6,813 nt of DNA. Source: Verrucomicrobiota bacterium (GTDB lineage: Bacteria > Verrucomicrobiota > Verrucomicrobiia > Limisphaerales > UBA9464). The notes under the pieces were generated by a model. That model ran no database searches. It worked only from the letters and a program-made list of their open reading frames with translations, and was not told the origin of the DNA. Below are positions 1 to 6,262 of this stretch, in pieces. Every line of letters begins with the position of its first letter. The first letter of the stretch is position 1. The stretch lies in assembly GCA_947464705.1 (NCBI GenBank), contig CANHYD010000126.1, forward strand, positions 1-6,813, in the 5' to 3' direction. A program made the translations under genes and the position numbers.

Positions 1-1096
1 CTTCGGTGGTGACTCGGCACTGGATGGCGTAGCCGTTTCGGGGCACCTGATTTTGCACCGGCATTCCCACCTCCTTGGAGTGCAGCGCATGGCCTTGGGC
101 GATGAGGATTTGGGCCCGTACAAGGTCCAAGCCGGTGATGACTTCGGTCACCGTGTGCTCCACTTGGATGCGGGGGTTCATCTCGATGAAGAACCACTCG
201 TGGCGGTCGAGGTCGTAGAGGAACTCCACCGTCCCAGCGTTGTTGTAGCGGATCTCACGCGCCAATCGGGCGGCCGCATCGCAGAGTTCCTGGACGATAT
301 TCTCGGGCAGGCCGAAGGACGGGGCTACCTCGACGACCTTCTGGTGGCGGCGCTGCACGGAGCAGTCGCGCTCGAAGAGGTGGATGACGTTGCCGTGGCT
401 GTCGCCCAGAATTTGAACTTCGATGTGTTTGGCTCTGGGGATGTACTTTTCTAGGAAGACCGCCGGATTGCCGAAGGCGCGTTCGGCTTCGCCCTGGGCT
501 TCATCGAGCAGACCGGATAGTTCCGACTCCTTCTTGACCACCCGCATGCCGCGGCCGCCGCCGCCAAAGGCTGCCTTAATGATGAGCGGGAAGCCGATCT
601 TGCGCGCGGCCTTCATGGCCTCGTCCCGATCGGAAATGGGGTCGTCGGTGCCGGGCAGGGTGGGCACACCGATGCGCTGAGCGACAGCCCGTGCGGCCGT
701 CTTGTCACCCATCATGTCCAGAAGCTCTGGGCTCGGTCCGACGAAGGTGATGCCCGCTTTGGCGCAGGCGCGGGCGAAGGCCGGGTTCTCGCTCAAGAAC
801 CCGTAGCCCGGGTGGATGGCGTCGACCCCCTTGGCCTTGGCGGTGGCCACGATGCTGTCGATGTCCAGATAGGCGGCGACCGGGCCCTTGCCCTGACCGA
901 TCAAGTAAGACTCATCGGCCTTGAAGCGGTGAATGCAGAACCGGTCCTCCTGAGCGTAGACGGCCACGGTGCGCAGATTGAGTTCGGTCGCCGCACGGAA
1001 GATGCGTACCGCGATCTCGGAGCGGTTGGCCGCCAAGAGCTTCCGGAATGGACGCACGGTCGGCAGGACGATATCAGGATGATTTCGGGTCGGCAT
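1..1096 (-). CDS. pyc: Pyruvate carboxylase, N-terminal biotin carboxylase part (3' end off the left edge)
   Basis: The 365 visible codons encode the biotin carboxylase region of an ATP-grasp carboxylase; the frame stays open to the window edge. The reaction expected is ATP- and bicarbonate-dependent carboxylation of biotin, then of pyruvate to oxaloacetate, in the cytoplasm. Visible motifs: NRSEIAVRIFRAA (24-36), HPGYGFLSEN (95-104), GDKTAAR (130-136), the glycine-rich ATP loop FGGGGRGM (177-184), the catalytic stretch RDCSVQRRHQKVVE (243-256) and EMNPRIQVEHTVTE (305-318). The NRSEI variant and the HRFKADESYLIG...AYLDID stretch (56-80) match single-chain pyruvate carboxylases better than AccC, where NRGEI is usual. 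That choice rests on family knowledge; the carboxyltransferase and biotinyl domains that would prove it lie outside. The ATG at 1096 is the first start that fits. A GTG at 1057 (residue 14) would also keep the whole domain. Neither has a clear Shine-Dalgarno sequence. Confidence 0.87.
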   Translation of the reverse strand, partial: MPTRNHPDIVLPTVRPFRKLLAANRSEIAVRIFRAATELNLRTVAVYAQEDRFCIHRFKADESYLIGQGKGPVAAYLDIDSIVATAKAKGVDAIHPGYGFLSENPAFARACAKAGITFVGPSPELLDMMGDKTAARAVAQRIGVPTLPGTDDPISDRDEAMKAARKIGFPLIIKAAFGGGGRGMRVVKKESELSGLLDEAQGEAERAFGNPAVFLEKYIPRAKHIEVQILGDSHGNVIHLFERDCSVQRRHQKVVEVAPSFGLPENIVQELCDAAARLAREIRYNNAGTVEFLYDLDRHEWFFIEMNPRIQVEHTVTEVITGLDLVRAQILIAQGHALHSKEVGMPVQNQVPRNGYAIQCRVTTE

Positions 1097-1113
1097 GGTT
1101 GGCGTTCCCAATG

Positions 1114-1141
1114 GTTATGTAAAACGGGTGCGGCCTGACAA
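1114..1141 (-). promoter_or_regulatory. Candidate sigma-70-type promoter for pyc
   Basis: Read on the minus strand there is TTGTCA (1141-1136; five of six matches to the -35 consensus), a 16-bp spacer, and CATAAC (1119-1114; four of six matches to the -10 consensus). Transcription would begin near 1107, leaving a leader of only about ten bases before the pyc ATG at 1096. That agrees with the lack of a ribosome binding site there. The match is by eye only; such hexamers also occur by chance. Confidence 0.33.
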
Positions 1142-1243
1142 AGAAAACTCATGGCTGTGTGCAATACCCAGCGCCCCCGGATGGAGGGCACCGCAGCCCT
1201 GGGATGGTTTTGGGGCTCGGGTGTTTTTCATCGTTCCGTTTTG

Positions 1244-1250
1244 AAGGAGG
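1244..1250 (+). promoter_or_regulatory. Ribosome binding site that sets the araC-family start
   Basis: AAGGAGG is a full Shine-Dalgarno match. It lies 11 bases before an in-frame TTG (1262) and 23 bases before the in-frame ATG (1274). It lies inside the reading frame that would start at the upstream ATG (1151), so it argues against that longer start and for the TTG. A GTG at 1251 directly after it is out of frame. Confidence 0.55.
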
Positions 1251-1261
1251 GTGCCGCAGGT

Positions 1262-2146
1262 TTGAAACGATTCATGCGCCACCCACCTCTGGTTGAAACG
1301 CACACGCCGGGCCCCGGCACCCAGGAGAGAATCCTGCGGGCCGCGGGTTGCCCGTCCTTGGTTCCGTACCAGATCGCCCACGTGGGGCTGGCTGAGGCGG
1401 TCGAACCCTACACCATGGTCCGGACCGACCTGCCGGGAAGCTATTTCCTGGCCTGCTTCGGGGGCGAAGGCCGCATCTGGCTCGACGGTCGCTGGCAGCG
1501 CTGCCGCGCCGGTCAGGCATGCCTCTCGCCGGCCCACGTGCTGTGCGCTTTTCACGCGGTTCCCGGACATCGCTGGGATTTTGTCTGGGTCCGGTACGAG
1601 GCCTCGGCCGGTCGAGGTCCCCTCGGAGCCGCCAGTGCGCCGGTATTGGCTGGATTCCCTTCGGAGGTTTTCCGGCATGCGGTCGAGGGCCTCATGGCCG
1701 AACAGGCCGGCGAAGGGCGTCTGGTCGCACTCCATCATTGGGTGGAGCTGGTCCAGGGCTACATTTCGCGCTTTGCCCAACCCTGGCACATCGACGATCG
1801 ACTGAGCCAATTGTGGGAAGCGGTGGCCGCGAAGCCCGCCCATGCGTGGACTCTCACCGAGTTGGCTCGTCGTGCCCATTGCAGCGGCGAGCATCTGAGA
1901 CGGCTGTGTCGCCGTCAGTTGGGGCGTTCTCCCATGCAGCAGGTGACCTACTTGCGTATCCGACATGGGGCTGGCCTGTTGGCTGAAACGGACCTCAAGC
2001 TGGAAGTCATTGCCGAGCGGGTGGGTTATGCCAACCCCTTTGTGTTCTCCAACACCTTCAAGCGTTGGACTGGATGGCGTCCTAGCCTGTATCGGGATCG
2101 TCAGCGCGAAGCCGGACCCTATCCGGGGCCGGCCAGCATGGGATAA
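1262..2146 (+). CDS. AraC/XylS-family transcriptional regulator
   Basis: This is a 294-residue DNA-binding regulator of the usual AraC-family size. Residues about 35-112 form a cupin-like ligand-sensing arm typical of sugar-responsive members (FGGEGRIWLDG at 66-76, then WDFVWVRYE at 105-113). Residues 196-278 hold the two helix-turn-helix units: WTLTELARRAHCSGEHLRRL (196-215) and IAERVGYANPFVFSNTFKRW (250-269), followed by the characteristic G-W-R-P-S-L-Y-R end at 271-278. The TTG start at 1262 is chosen because AAGGAGG precedes it; the ATG at 1274 is the main alternative, and the ATG at 1151 would add 37 residues without domain character. The gene is divergent from pyc across 165 bp, so it could control pyc or itself, but AraC proteins of this type often act on distant sugar genes. 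The ligand cannot be told from the sequence. Confidence 0.9.
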   Translation: MKRFMRHPPLVETHTPGPGTQERILRAAGCPSLVPYQIAHVGLAEAVEPYTMVRTDLPGSYFLACFGGEGRIWLDGRWQRCRAGQACLSPAHVLCAFHAVPGHRWDFVWVRYEASAGRGPLGAASAPVLAGFPSEVFRHAVEGLMAEQAGEGRLVALHHWVELVQGYISRFAQPWHIDDRLSQLWEAVAAKPAHAWTLTELARRAHCSGEHLRRLCRRQLGRSPMQQVTYLRIRHGAGLLAETDLKLEVIAERVGYANPFVFSNTFKRWTGWRPSLYRDRQREAGPYPGPASMG

Positions 2147-2160
2147 TGTCGGCCGGCCCC
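2125..2160. terminator. Perfect 10-bp inverted repeat enclosing the araC stop codon; possible two-way terminator
   Basis: GGGGCCGGCC (2125-2134) and GGCCGGCCCC (2151-2160) are exact reverse complements separated by 16 bases. All ten pairs are G-C, so the hairpin should be very stable in RNA from either strand. The TAA stop of the AraC-family gene (2144-2146) lies in the loop and the left arm is coding. It sits between two convergent genes (the regulator and aroK), where a bidirectional terminator is expected. No T-tract follows on either strand, so classical intrinsic termination is uncertain; it could instead block 3' exonucleases. Confidence 0.5.
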
Positions 2161-2178
2161 TTCGATCCGTCCACTCGA

Positions 2179-2199
2179 ACGGACCTGAAATGAGTCCGT
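2179..2199. other. Small hairpin in the convergent araC-aroK gap
   Basis: ACGGAC (2179-2184) pairs perfectly with GTCCGT (2194-2199) around a 9-base loop. The left arm can alternatively pair with TCCGT at 2166-2170, so two exclusive hairpins share ACGGA. Neither is followed by a T-run. It may add to the stronger repeat just upstream or be chance; no further function is visible. Confidence 0.22.
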
Positions 2200-2233
2200 G
2201 TGGGTTATCGGAACAATACCCCGGGCCTTGAGT

Positions 2234-2258
2234 GTCGCCTTAGGTCGCCTTAGGTCGC
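2234..2258. repeat. Short tandem repeat, 10-bp unit, about 2.5 copies
   Basis: GTCGCCTTAG occurs at 2234-2243 and again, identically, at 2244-2253, followed by a partial GTCGC at 2254-2258. It lies 16 bp beyond the aroK stop codon in the convergent gap and is non-coding on either strand by the calls made here. A slippage origin is the simplest explanation. Confidence 0.75.
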
Positions 2259-2273
2259 TGGCACCGCAACCGC

Positions 2274-2852
2274 TCACCGGTGTGGGACTGACTGAGTCGG
2301 GGACGATGCGCTGCGACGCGGCGAGTGGCGGAGCAATCGGAAGCTGTTGGTGATGTACTGAGCCGTCTCCTGCGGACTCCGGAAGTCGACCCCCACGAGA
2401 ATGTCGGCCTGCTGGTAGGCCGGTTTCCGTTGTTCCAGCAACTCGGCGATGCGGCCCTGAGGGTCCGGGGTTTGCAGGAGAGGGCGATGCCCCTGATAGC
2501 GGACGCGCTCGTAGATGACGGCGGGTGAGGCCCAGAGGCAGACGATCAGGGCGTGGGTTCGCAGTGAGGCGAGGTTTTCGGGCCGCACCACCAGTCCGCC
2601 GCCAGTGGACAAGATCAGGCCCTGCTGCGTTTCGTATTCGCGGATCAGGTTCGTTTCCAGGTCCCGGAAGCGGGTTTCCCCTTCTTGGGCGAAGATCTCC
2701 GAGATACGACGGCCTTCCCGAGTCTCGATCACTCGGTCGGTATCGACGAATTCGAAGTCGAGCATTCCGGCCAGGATTTGTCCGACCGTGGACTTCCCGA
2801 CGCCCATGAAACCGACGAGGGCGATGTTGTGATACGGGCGCGGCGACTGCAC
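2274..2852 (-). CDS. aroK: Shikimate kinase
   Basis: This 192-residue cytoplasmic enzyme phosphorylates shikimate to shikimate 3-phosphate with ATP, the fifth step of the shikimate pathway. All key motifs are present: the Walker A loop GFMGVGKST (14-22), the shikimate-binding DTD (37-39) and FRDLE with R63 (62-66), the GGG loop (84-86), the lid arginine in HRPLL (R123), and QRKPAYQQAD (141-150) with the usual late arginine. The length is slightly above the common 165-180 because of a basic, serine-rich tail after about residue 175. The start is a GTG at 2852. An in-frame TAA lies about 17 bases upstream and the P-loop already sits at residue 14, so no other start fits, although no Shine-Dalgarno sequence is visible. 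It converges with the AraC-family gene and diverges from the methyltransferase, so it is probably monocistronic. Confidence 0.95.
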   Translation of the reverse strand: MQSPRPYHNIALVGFMGVGKSTVGQILAGMLDFEFVDTDRVIETREGRRISEIFAQEGETRFRDLETNLIREYETQQGLILSTGGGLVVRPENLASLRTHALIVCLWASPAVIYERVRYQGHRPLLQTPDPQGRIAELLEQRKPAYQQADILVGVDFRSPQETAQYITNSFRLLRHSPRRSASSPTQSVPHR

Positions 2853-2888
2853 GGAGCGGAGTGAACCTGTTTATTGGCTTCGTTGAAA

Positions 2889-2910
2889 TCCCGGAATGGA
2901 GCCCCCGGGA
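2889..2910. other. Inverted repeat in the aroK/methyltransferase divergent gap
   Basis: TCCCGG (2889-2894) and CCGGGA (2905-2910) are exact reverse complements with a 10-base spacer. They lie in the 142-bp gap between two divergent genes, where an operator would be expected, but nothing else supports that. If the methyltransferase began at the alternative ATG (2896), the repeat would overlap its first codons. Confidence 0.2.
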
Positions 2911-2981
2911 AACCAAGGCATGGTCCTCGAGTTCACAGACCTTCCGGGCTTGTTGCCGGAGCTGCGAGCCCGCACGCTTCC

Positions 2982-2986
2982 GAGGA
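2982..2986 (+). promoter_or_regulatory. Ribosome binding site favouring the ATG at 2995
   Basis: GAGGA stands 8 bases before the ATG at 2995, an optimal distance. The in-frame upstream ATGs at 2896 and 2920 have poorer upstream sequences and would add residues without recognisable domain content. Confidence 0.5.
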
Positions 2987-2994
2987 CATCGCCT

Positions 2995-3732
2995 ATGTTG
3001 CCCAGAATTTTTCAGCGATTGCGTCACCGTCTGTTCGGGGGGGACACCAGCTACGACGCGGGTCTGGAGAATGAGGCCCAGTTCTGGCGACTGGCCTTGT
3101 CTGATGGGGGCAAGCGGTGGAGTCCCGAGACCTTCCGTCAGCGCATGGATCCGGAGTTCGCCTTCCCGCCCCAATTGCAGGAACTGGTGGCCGTTTCGCC
3201 GGCCGCGAATCGGGATCCGATTCGGGTGCTCGATGTGGGGGCGGGTCCGTTGACTGCCGTGGGTTTCCACTGGCCGGGGCGCCAGGTGGACCTCATCGCG
3301 GTGGACCCCTTGGCCGAAGTCTTTGATTCCATCCTGGACGATCTCCAGTTGGCGCCTCCCATTCGTACCCGCAAGGCGGCCGGTGAAGACCTCCTCTCGG
3401 TATTCCCTGCCGACAGTTTTGACATCGTTGTCTGCTCCAATGCGCTGGACCATAGTCGTGACCCGCTCCAATGCGTGCGTCAGATGTTTGCGGTCACGCG
3501 ACCCGGCGGATGGGTTTTCTTGTGGCATTACCGCAACGAAGCCGAAGAGGAAGGTTACGCCGGGTTGCACCAGTGGAATCTCGAAGAATCGGCCGGCGAC
3601 CTGCTTCTCTGGAATCGCAAAGTTCGGCACTCCTGCAGGATGGAACTTGGGAGTCTGGCCGTGGTGGACACCCGGCCCGATCCGCAAGTGGCGCGAGCGA
3701 TCGTGACCCGGATCCAAAAACGGGTGGCCTAG
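2995..3732 (+). CDS. Class I SAM-dependent methyltransferase
   Basis: This 245-residue protein has the Rossmann-type Methyltransf_11 plan and should transfer a methyl group from S-adenosylmethionine in the cytoplasm. Motif I VLDVGAGP (78-85) is the SAM-binding glycine loop. AVDP (102-105) ends strand 2 with the acidic residue that usually holds the SAM ribose. FDIVVCSNALDH (142-153) is motif IV, and RPGGWVFLW (169-177) is the motif VI region. A lead segment with YDAGLENEAQFW (about 20-31) and a later H-Q-W (192-194) probably contribute to substrate binding. The substrate is unknown; similar proteins are found near polysaccharide and lipid genes. It starts a plus-strand run and is followed after 26 bp by the phosphodiesterase-like gene, which suggests co-transcription. 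Starts at 2896 (278 residues) or 2920 are possible but less well supported. Confidence 0.87.
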   Translation: MLPRIFQRLRHRLFGGDTSYDAGLENEAQFWRLALSDGGKRWSPETFRQRMDPEFAFPPQLQELVAVSPAANRDPIRVLDVGAGPLTAVGFHWPGRQVDLIAVDPLAEVFDSILDDLQLAPPIRTRKAAGEDLLSVFPADSFDIVVCSNALDHSRDPLQCVRQMFAVTRPGGWVFLWHYRNEAEEEGYAGLHQWNLEESAGDLLLWNRKVRHSCRMELGSLAVVDTRPDPQVARAIVTRIQKRVA

Positions 3733-3758
3733 TCAGTTTCCCAATTTCTCCTCTAGCC

Positions 3759-5150
3759 GTGAATCGCATCGCTGTTCTCAACGTGGTTGGTCTTAGTGAC
3801 CGGCACATCGGTCCCCACACGCCGCGGTTGTCCGCGCTGCGCCAGCGATGGCATCACGCCTCCATCGATCCGGCCATACCGGCGGTGACCTGCACGGCCC
3901 AGTCCGATTACCTCACTGGCCGACGCCCCTCGGAGCATGGCATCGTGGCCAATGGTTGGTACGACCGCTCACTCTCGGAGGTTCACTTTTGGAAGCAGTC
4001 CAATCACCTGGTCCAAGGTCCGAAGATCTGGGACGAGTTGAAGGCCCGAGACCCGCGCTTCACCTGCGCGAAGATGTTCTGGTGGTACAACATGTACTCA
4101 GGCGCGGACTGGTCGGTGACGCCCCGCCCGATGTACCCGGCGGATGGACGGAAGTTCTTCGATGTCTACAGCTGGCCCTACGATTTGCGCCCCGCCCTGA
4201 AGCAGGCATTGGGCGACTTTCCGTTCCCGACCTTCTGGGGTCCGGCCGCTGGCGTGCAGTCTCCGCAGGGTGCGCCCGATGCGGCCACTCGTTGGATCGC
4301 CGGGTCAGCCCAGTGGATTGAGCAAAAGCATTCCCCCACGCTGAACCTCGTCTATCTGCCCCATCTGGACTACAACCTCCAACGATTGGGCCCGCAGCAC
4401 CCGGCGGTGGCCGATGACCTGCGCCGCATCGATGCGATCGTGGGAGATCTCTTGGACTTCTTTGCAGGGCGAGGGGTCCGCCCCATCGTTCTCAGCGAGT
4501 ACGGCATCACCCCGGTGTCCCGCCCAGTCCACCTCAACCGGATTTTCCGGGAGCGCGGTTGGATCACCATCAAGGAGGAGTTGGGACTCGAACTTCCCGA
4601 CATCGGAAACTCGAAGGCCTTCGCCGTGGTTGACCATCAGGTGGCCCACATCGTAGTGAACGATCCTTCGATCGAAGACAAAGTCCGCGAGGTGCTCCTG
4701 GAGACCCCCGGGGTGGCGGAAGTGTATGGTCCGGCGGACAAGCGCATTCTGGGTCTGGATCATAGCCGCTCCGGAGACCTGATCGCTGTGGCCCAGGAGG
4801 ACTCCTGGTTCACCTACTACCATTGGCTTGACGATGCCAAGGCGCCGGATTTCGCCCGCTGCGTAGACATCCACCGCAAGCCTGGGTACGACCCGGTGGA
4901 ACTCTTCCTGGATCCGACGATTCCGGCCGTGAAGCTCAAGATCTTGTGGCGACTGCTGCAGAAGAAGCTCGGATTCCGGATGCTCATGAATGTCATCCCG
5001 TTGGATGCCAATCTGGTGAAGGGGTCTCATGGCGCACGTCCCTCGTCGCCTTTGGATTGGCCGCTGATTCTCTCCGAGCAGCGCCTGCCGGCCGACACGC
5101 TTCGGTCGACCGATGTTTACGGCGTCCTGAAATCGGCCGTCCTAGGCTGA
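3759..5150 (+). CDS. Alkaline phosphatase superfamily protein (type I phosphodiesterase/nucleotide pyrophosphatase-like, EboF-like)
   Basis: This 463-residue protein has the fold signature of the AP superfamily, whose members hydrolyse phosphate mono- or diesters at a two-metal site. AVTCTAQ (42-48) carries the likely nucleophile T44, followed by YLTGRRPSEHGIVANGW (51-67). Further landmarks are FWWYNMYS (107-114), PHLDYNLQ (201-208), LSEYGI (245-250), VDHQVAH (291-297), LDHSRSGD (333-340) and KGSHG (421-425). From memory, this set of motifs is that of the group named EboF in cyanobacterial and other ebo clusters, but no other ebo gene (TatD, UbiA, isomerase types) is in the window. Several canonical metal ligands appear replaced (see findings). 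No signal peptide is visible, so it is probably cytoplasmic. The GTG at 3759 is chosen because the open frame upstream overlaps the methyltransferase gene; no Shine-Dalgarno is seen, and coupling to the gene upstream is possible. Confidence 0.87.
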   Translation: MNRIAVLNVVGLSDRHIGPHTPRLSALRQRWHHASIDPAIPAVTCTAQSDYLTGRRPSEHGIVANGWYDRSLSEVHFWKQSNHLVQGPKIWDELKARDPRFTCAKMFWWYNMYSGADWSVTPRPMYPADGRKFFDVYSWPYDLRPALKQALGDFPFPTFWGPAAGVQSPQGAPDAATRWIAGSAQWIEQKHSPTLNLVYLPHLDYNLQRLGPQHPAVADDLRRIDAIVGDLLDFFAGRGVRPIVLSEYGITPVSRPVHLNRIFRERGWITIKEELGLELPDIGNSKAFAVVDHQVAHIVVNDPSIEDKVREVLLETPGVAEVYGPADKRILGLDHSRSGDLIAVAQEDSWFTYYHWLDDAKAPDFARCVDIHRKPGYDPVELFLDPTIPAVKLKILWRLLQKKLGFRMLMNVIPLDANLVKGSHGARPSSPLDWPLILSEQRLPADTLRSTDVYGVLKSAVLG

Positions 5151-5185
5151 CCCCTCGCTTCAACGCAGGTTCTGCAAAGACCAAA

Positions 5186-5203
5186 TCCCGATGAGTACCG
5201 GGA
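5186..5203. other. Small hairpin in the 80-bp gap before the cytochrome gene
   Basis: TCCCG (5186-5190) and CGGGA (5199-5203) can pair around an 8-base loop. There is no T-run, so it is not a convincing terminator. It lies in the leader of the next gene if the three plus-strand genes are co-transcribed. Confidence 0.18.
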
Positions 5204-5220
5204 GTTGGAGCGGCGTCTAA

Positions 5221-5225
5221 TGAGG
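5221..5225 (+). promoter_or_regulatory. Ribosome binding site of the membrane cytochrome gene
   Basis: TGAGG lies 5 bases before the ATG at 5231. It supports that ATG, whose product begins with a basic stretch and a hydrophobic segment as expected of an exported protein. Confidence 0.45.
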
Positions 5226-5230
5226 CATCC

Positions 5231-6148
5231 ATGAAGCCCATTAGGAATCCCCGTCTCCGGGCGGTGTCGATGATCTTGCTGATCTGCCTGGGCGCGGTGG
5301 CACAAACGGGGATTTCCGATCCAGCGTCGTCATTGGTCGTCGGCACCGGGCAACCTCCGGGTTCTGCGTTCTTGGGGCCGTTCCACATGGTGGTGCTCCA
5401 TTTCCCCATCGGCCTCTTCAGCTTCGCGGCCCTCCTAGAATTGGTGGCGTGGTTTCGGCCGTTTGAGGGGTTGCGGCGGGTCCTGGCAACCAGCTTGGGA
5501 TTGGGAGTGCTGATGGCCATCGTGACCGCAGTGCTTGGCTTGTATCGGTCCTCGGGCGGCGATTACTCGCCGGAACTCTTGATGCTGCATCGCAACACCG
5601 GGTTTGCCATGACCGTTGTGGCGGGTTTGACCCTGGCGCTCCACACGGCGGTGCTGCGGTCGGGAAACCGGTGGCTTTGGTGGTATCGGGGTTCTCTGGG
5701 AACCACGTTGGCTCTCCTCATGGCGGCCAGTCACCACGGGGGTAGCCTGACCCATGGACAGGGGTTCCTGACCCAGAACGCTCCGCAGTTCATTCGCAAT
5801 TGGATGGCTCGATGGGATTCACCGCAAATTCAGGAGATAGTCTCCCGAGCAAAGGCCGACACCAACGCCGTCGTGGTCGCCCGGTTGTTCGAGGCCAAAT
5901 GCCTTTCCTGTCACGGCCCTGAAAAACAGAAGGGGCAGTTCCGCGTCGACCAGCGCGAGTCGTTGCTCAAGGGCGGCGAGAGCGGGGTGGCCGCCGTGGT
6001 CCCCGGAGATCCGGGCAAGTCGGGGCTTTTTCGGATGATCCTGCTGCCGGTCACGCATGAGGAGGTCATGCCACCGGCGGGCAAACAGCGCCTCGCCGAT
6101 GCCGACATCCTTGCCGTGTTTCGATGGATCCAGGCGGGCGCGCCCTGA
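5231..6148 (+). CDS. Membrane protein with DUF2231-like four-helix domain and C-terminal PSCyt1-type cytochrome c
   Basis: The 305-residue product starts with a basic N-terminus and a hydrophobic stretch (about 11-28), a likely signal peptide or anchor. Four membrane segments follow, at about 48-75, 84-105, 122-142 and 154-170. They carry histidines at typical places: H52 and H57 in FHMVVLHFPIG, H120 in LHRNTG, and H168, H169 and H175 in SHHGGSLTHG. The C-terminal part (about 215-305) is a c-type haem domain with CLSCH (C224, C227, H228) and a probable distal ligand M280 in VMPPAGK; it ends in DILAVFRWIQAGAP, typical of planctomycete cytochrome C domains. The haem domain should face the periplasm and pass electrons; partners are unknown. 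It follows the phosphodiesterase-like gene by 80 bp and may share its transcript or have its own promoter. Such fusions are common in Verrucomicrobiota, Planctomycetota and Bacteroidota. Confidence 0.88.
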   Translation: MKPIRNPRLRAVSMILLICLGAVAQTGISDPASSLVVGTGQPPGSAFLGPFHMVVLHFPIGLFSFAALLELVAWFRPFEGLRRVLATSLGLGVLMAIVTAVLGLYRSSGGDYSPELLMLHRNTGFAMTVVAGLTLALHTAVLRSGNRWLWWYRGSLGTTLALLMAASHHGGSLTHGQGFLTQNAPQFIRNWMARWDSPQIQEIVSRAKADTNAVVVARLFEAKCLSCHGPEKQKGQFRVDQRESLLKGGESGVAAVVPGDPGKSGLFRMILLPVTHEEVMPPAGKQRLADADILAVFRWIQAGAP

Positions 6149-6184
6149 GCCGTCAGACCCTCGGTGTTCGCTCGTCACGGGCCT

Positions 6185-6210
6185 CAATCCGTTCGCCGAT
6201 TGTTTTCTTC
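6185..6210 (+). terminator. Candidate intrinsic terminator after the cytochrome gene
   Basis: CAATC (6185-6189) pairs with GATTG (6198-6202). Inside, G6191-C6196 can close a TTCG tetraloop next to a C-C mismatch. The T-rich run TTTTCTTC (6203-6210) follows directly. The position, 36 bp past the stop and before a convergent gene, is right for a terminator, but the stem is short and only partly G-C, so the call is tentative. Confidence 0.4.
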
Positions 6211-6262
6211 CCGATGGGATCGTTCCGGCGTGAGCGAATTCTCAAGAGAGCTTCGTGACCCT

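Noticed and set aside
53..680. Two plus-strand open frames opposite pyc
   Set aside because: They are antisense shadows of the biotin carboxylase domain, whose catalytic motifs are intact on the minus strand.
1151..1261. Upstream ATG for the AraC-family protein
   Set aside because: The strong AAGGAGG at 1244-1250 would lie inside the coding region, and the extra 37 residues show no domain character.
1115..1966. A 283-codon minus-strand open frame opposite the AraC-family gene
   Set aside because: It is antisense to a gene with a complete AraC DNA-binding domain and shows no recognisable motif of its own.
2119..3717. A 532-codon open frame on the minus strand across aroK and the methyltransferase gene
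   Set aside because: It overlaps aroK in another frame and lies antisense to the methyltransferase, both with clear motifs. Its translation is rich in Arg, Pro and Gly without domain features, as expected of a shadow frame in GC-rich DNA.
3471..3758. Upstream extension of the phosphodiesterase-like gene to an ATG at 3471
   Set aside because: The extension reads the methyltransferase gene out of frame and gives an Arg-rich sequence without similarity; the domain begins cleanly after the GTG at 3759.
4305..5030. A 241-codon minus-strand open frame opposite the phosphodiesterase-like gene
   Set aside because: It is antisense to a gene with clear AP-superfamily motifs and has no recognisable features.
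6136..6145. Palindrome GGGCGCGCCC at the end of the cytochrome gene
   Set aside because: It is a gapless palindrome inside codons for Ala/Gly/Pro at a GC-rich C-terminus and cannot form a normal hairpin loop; probably compositional.
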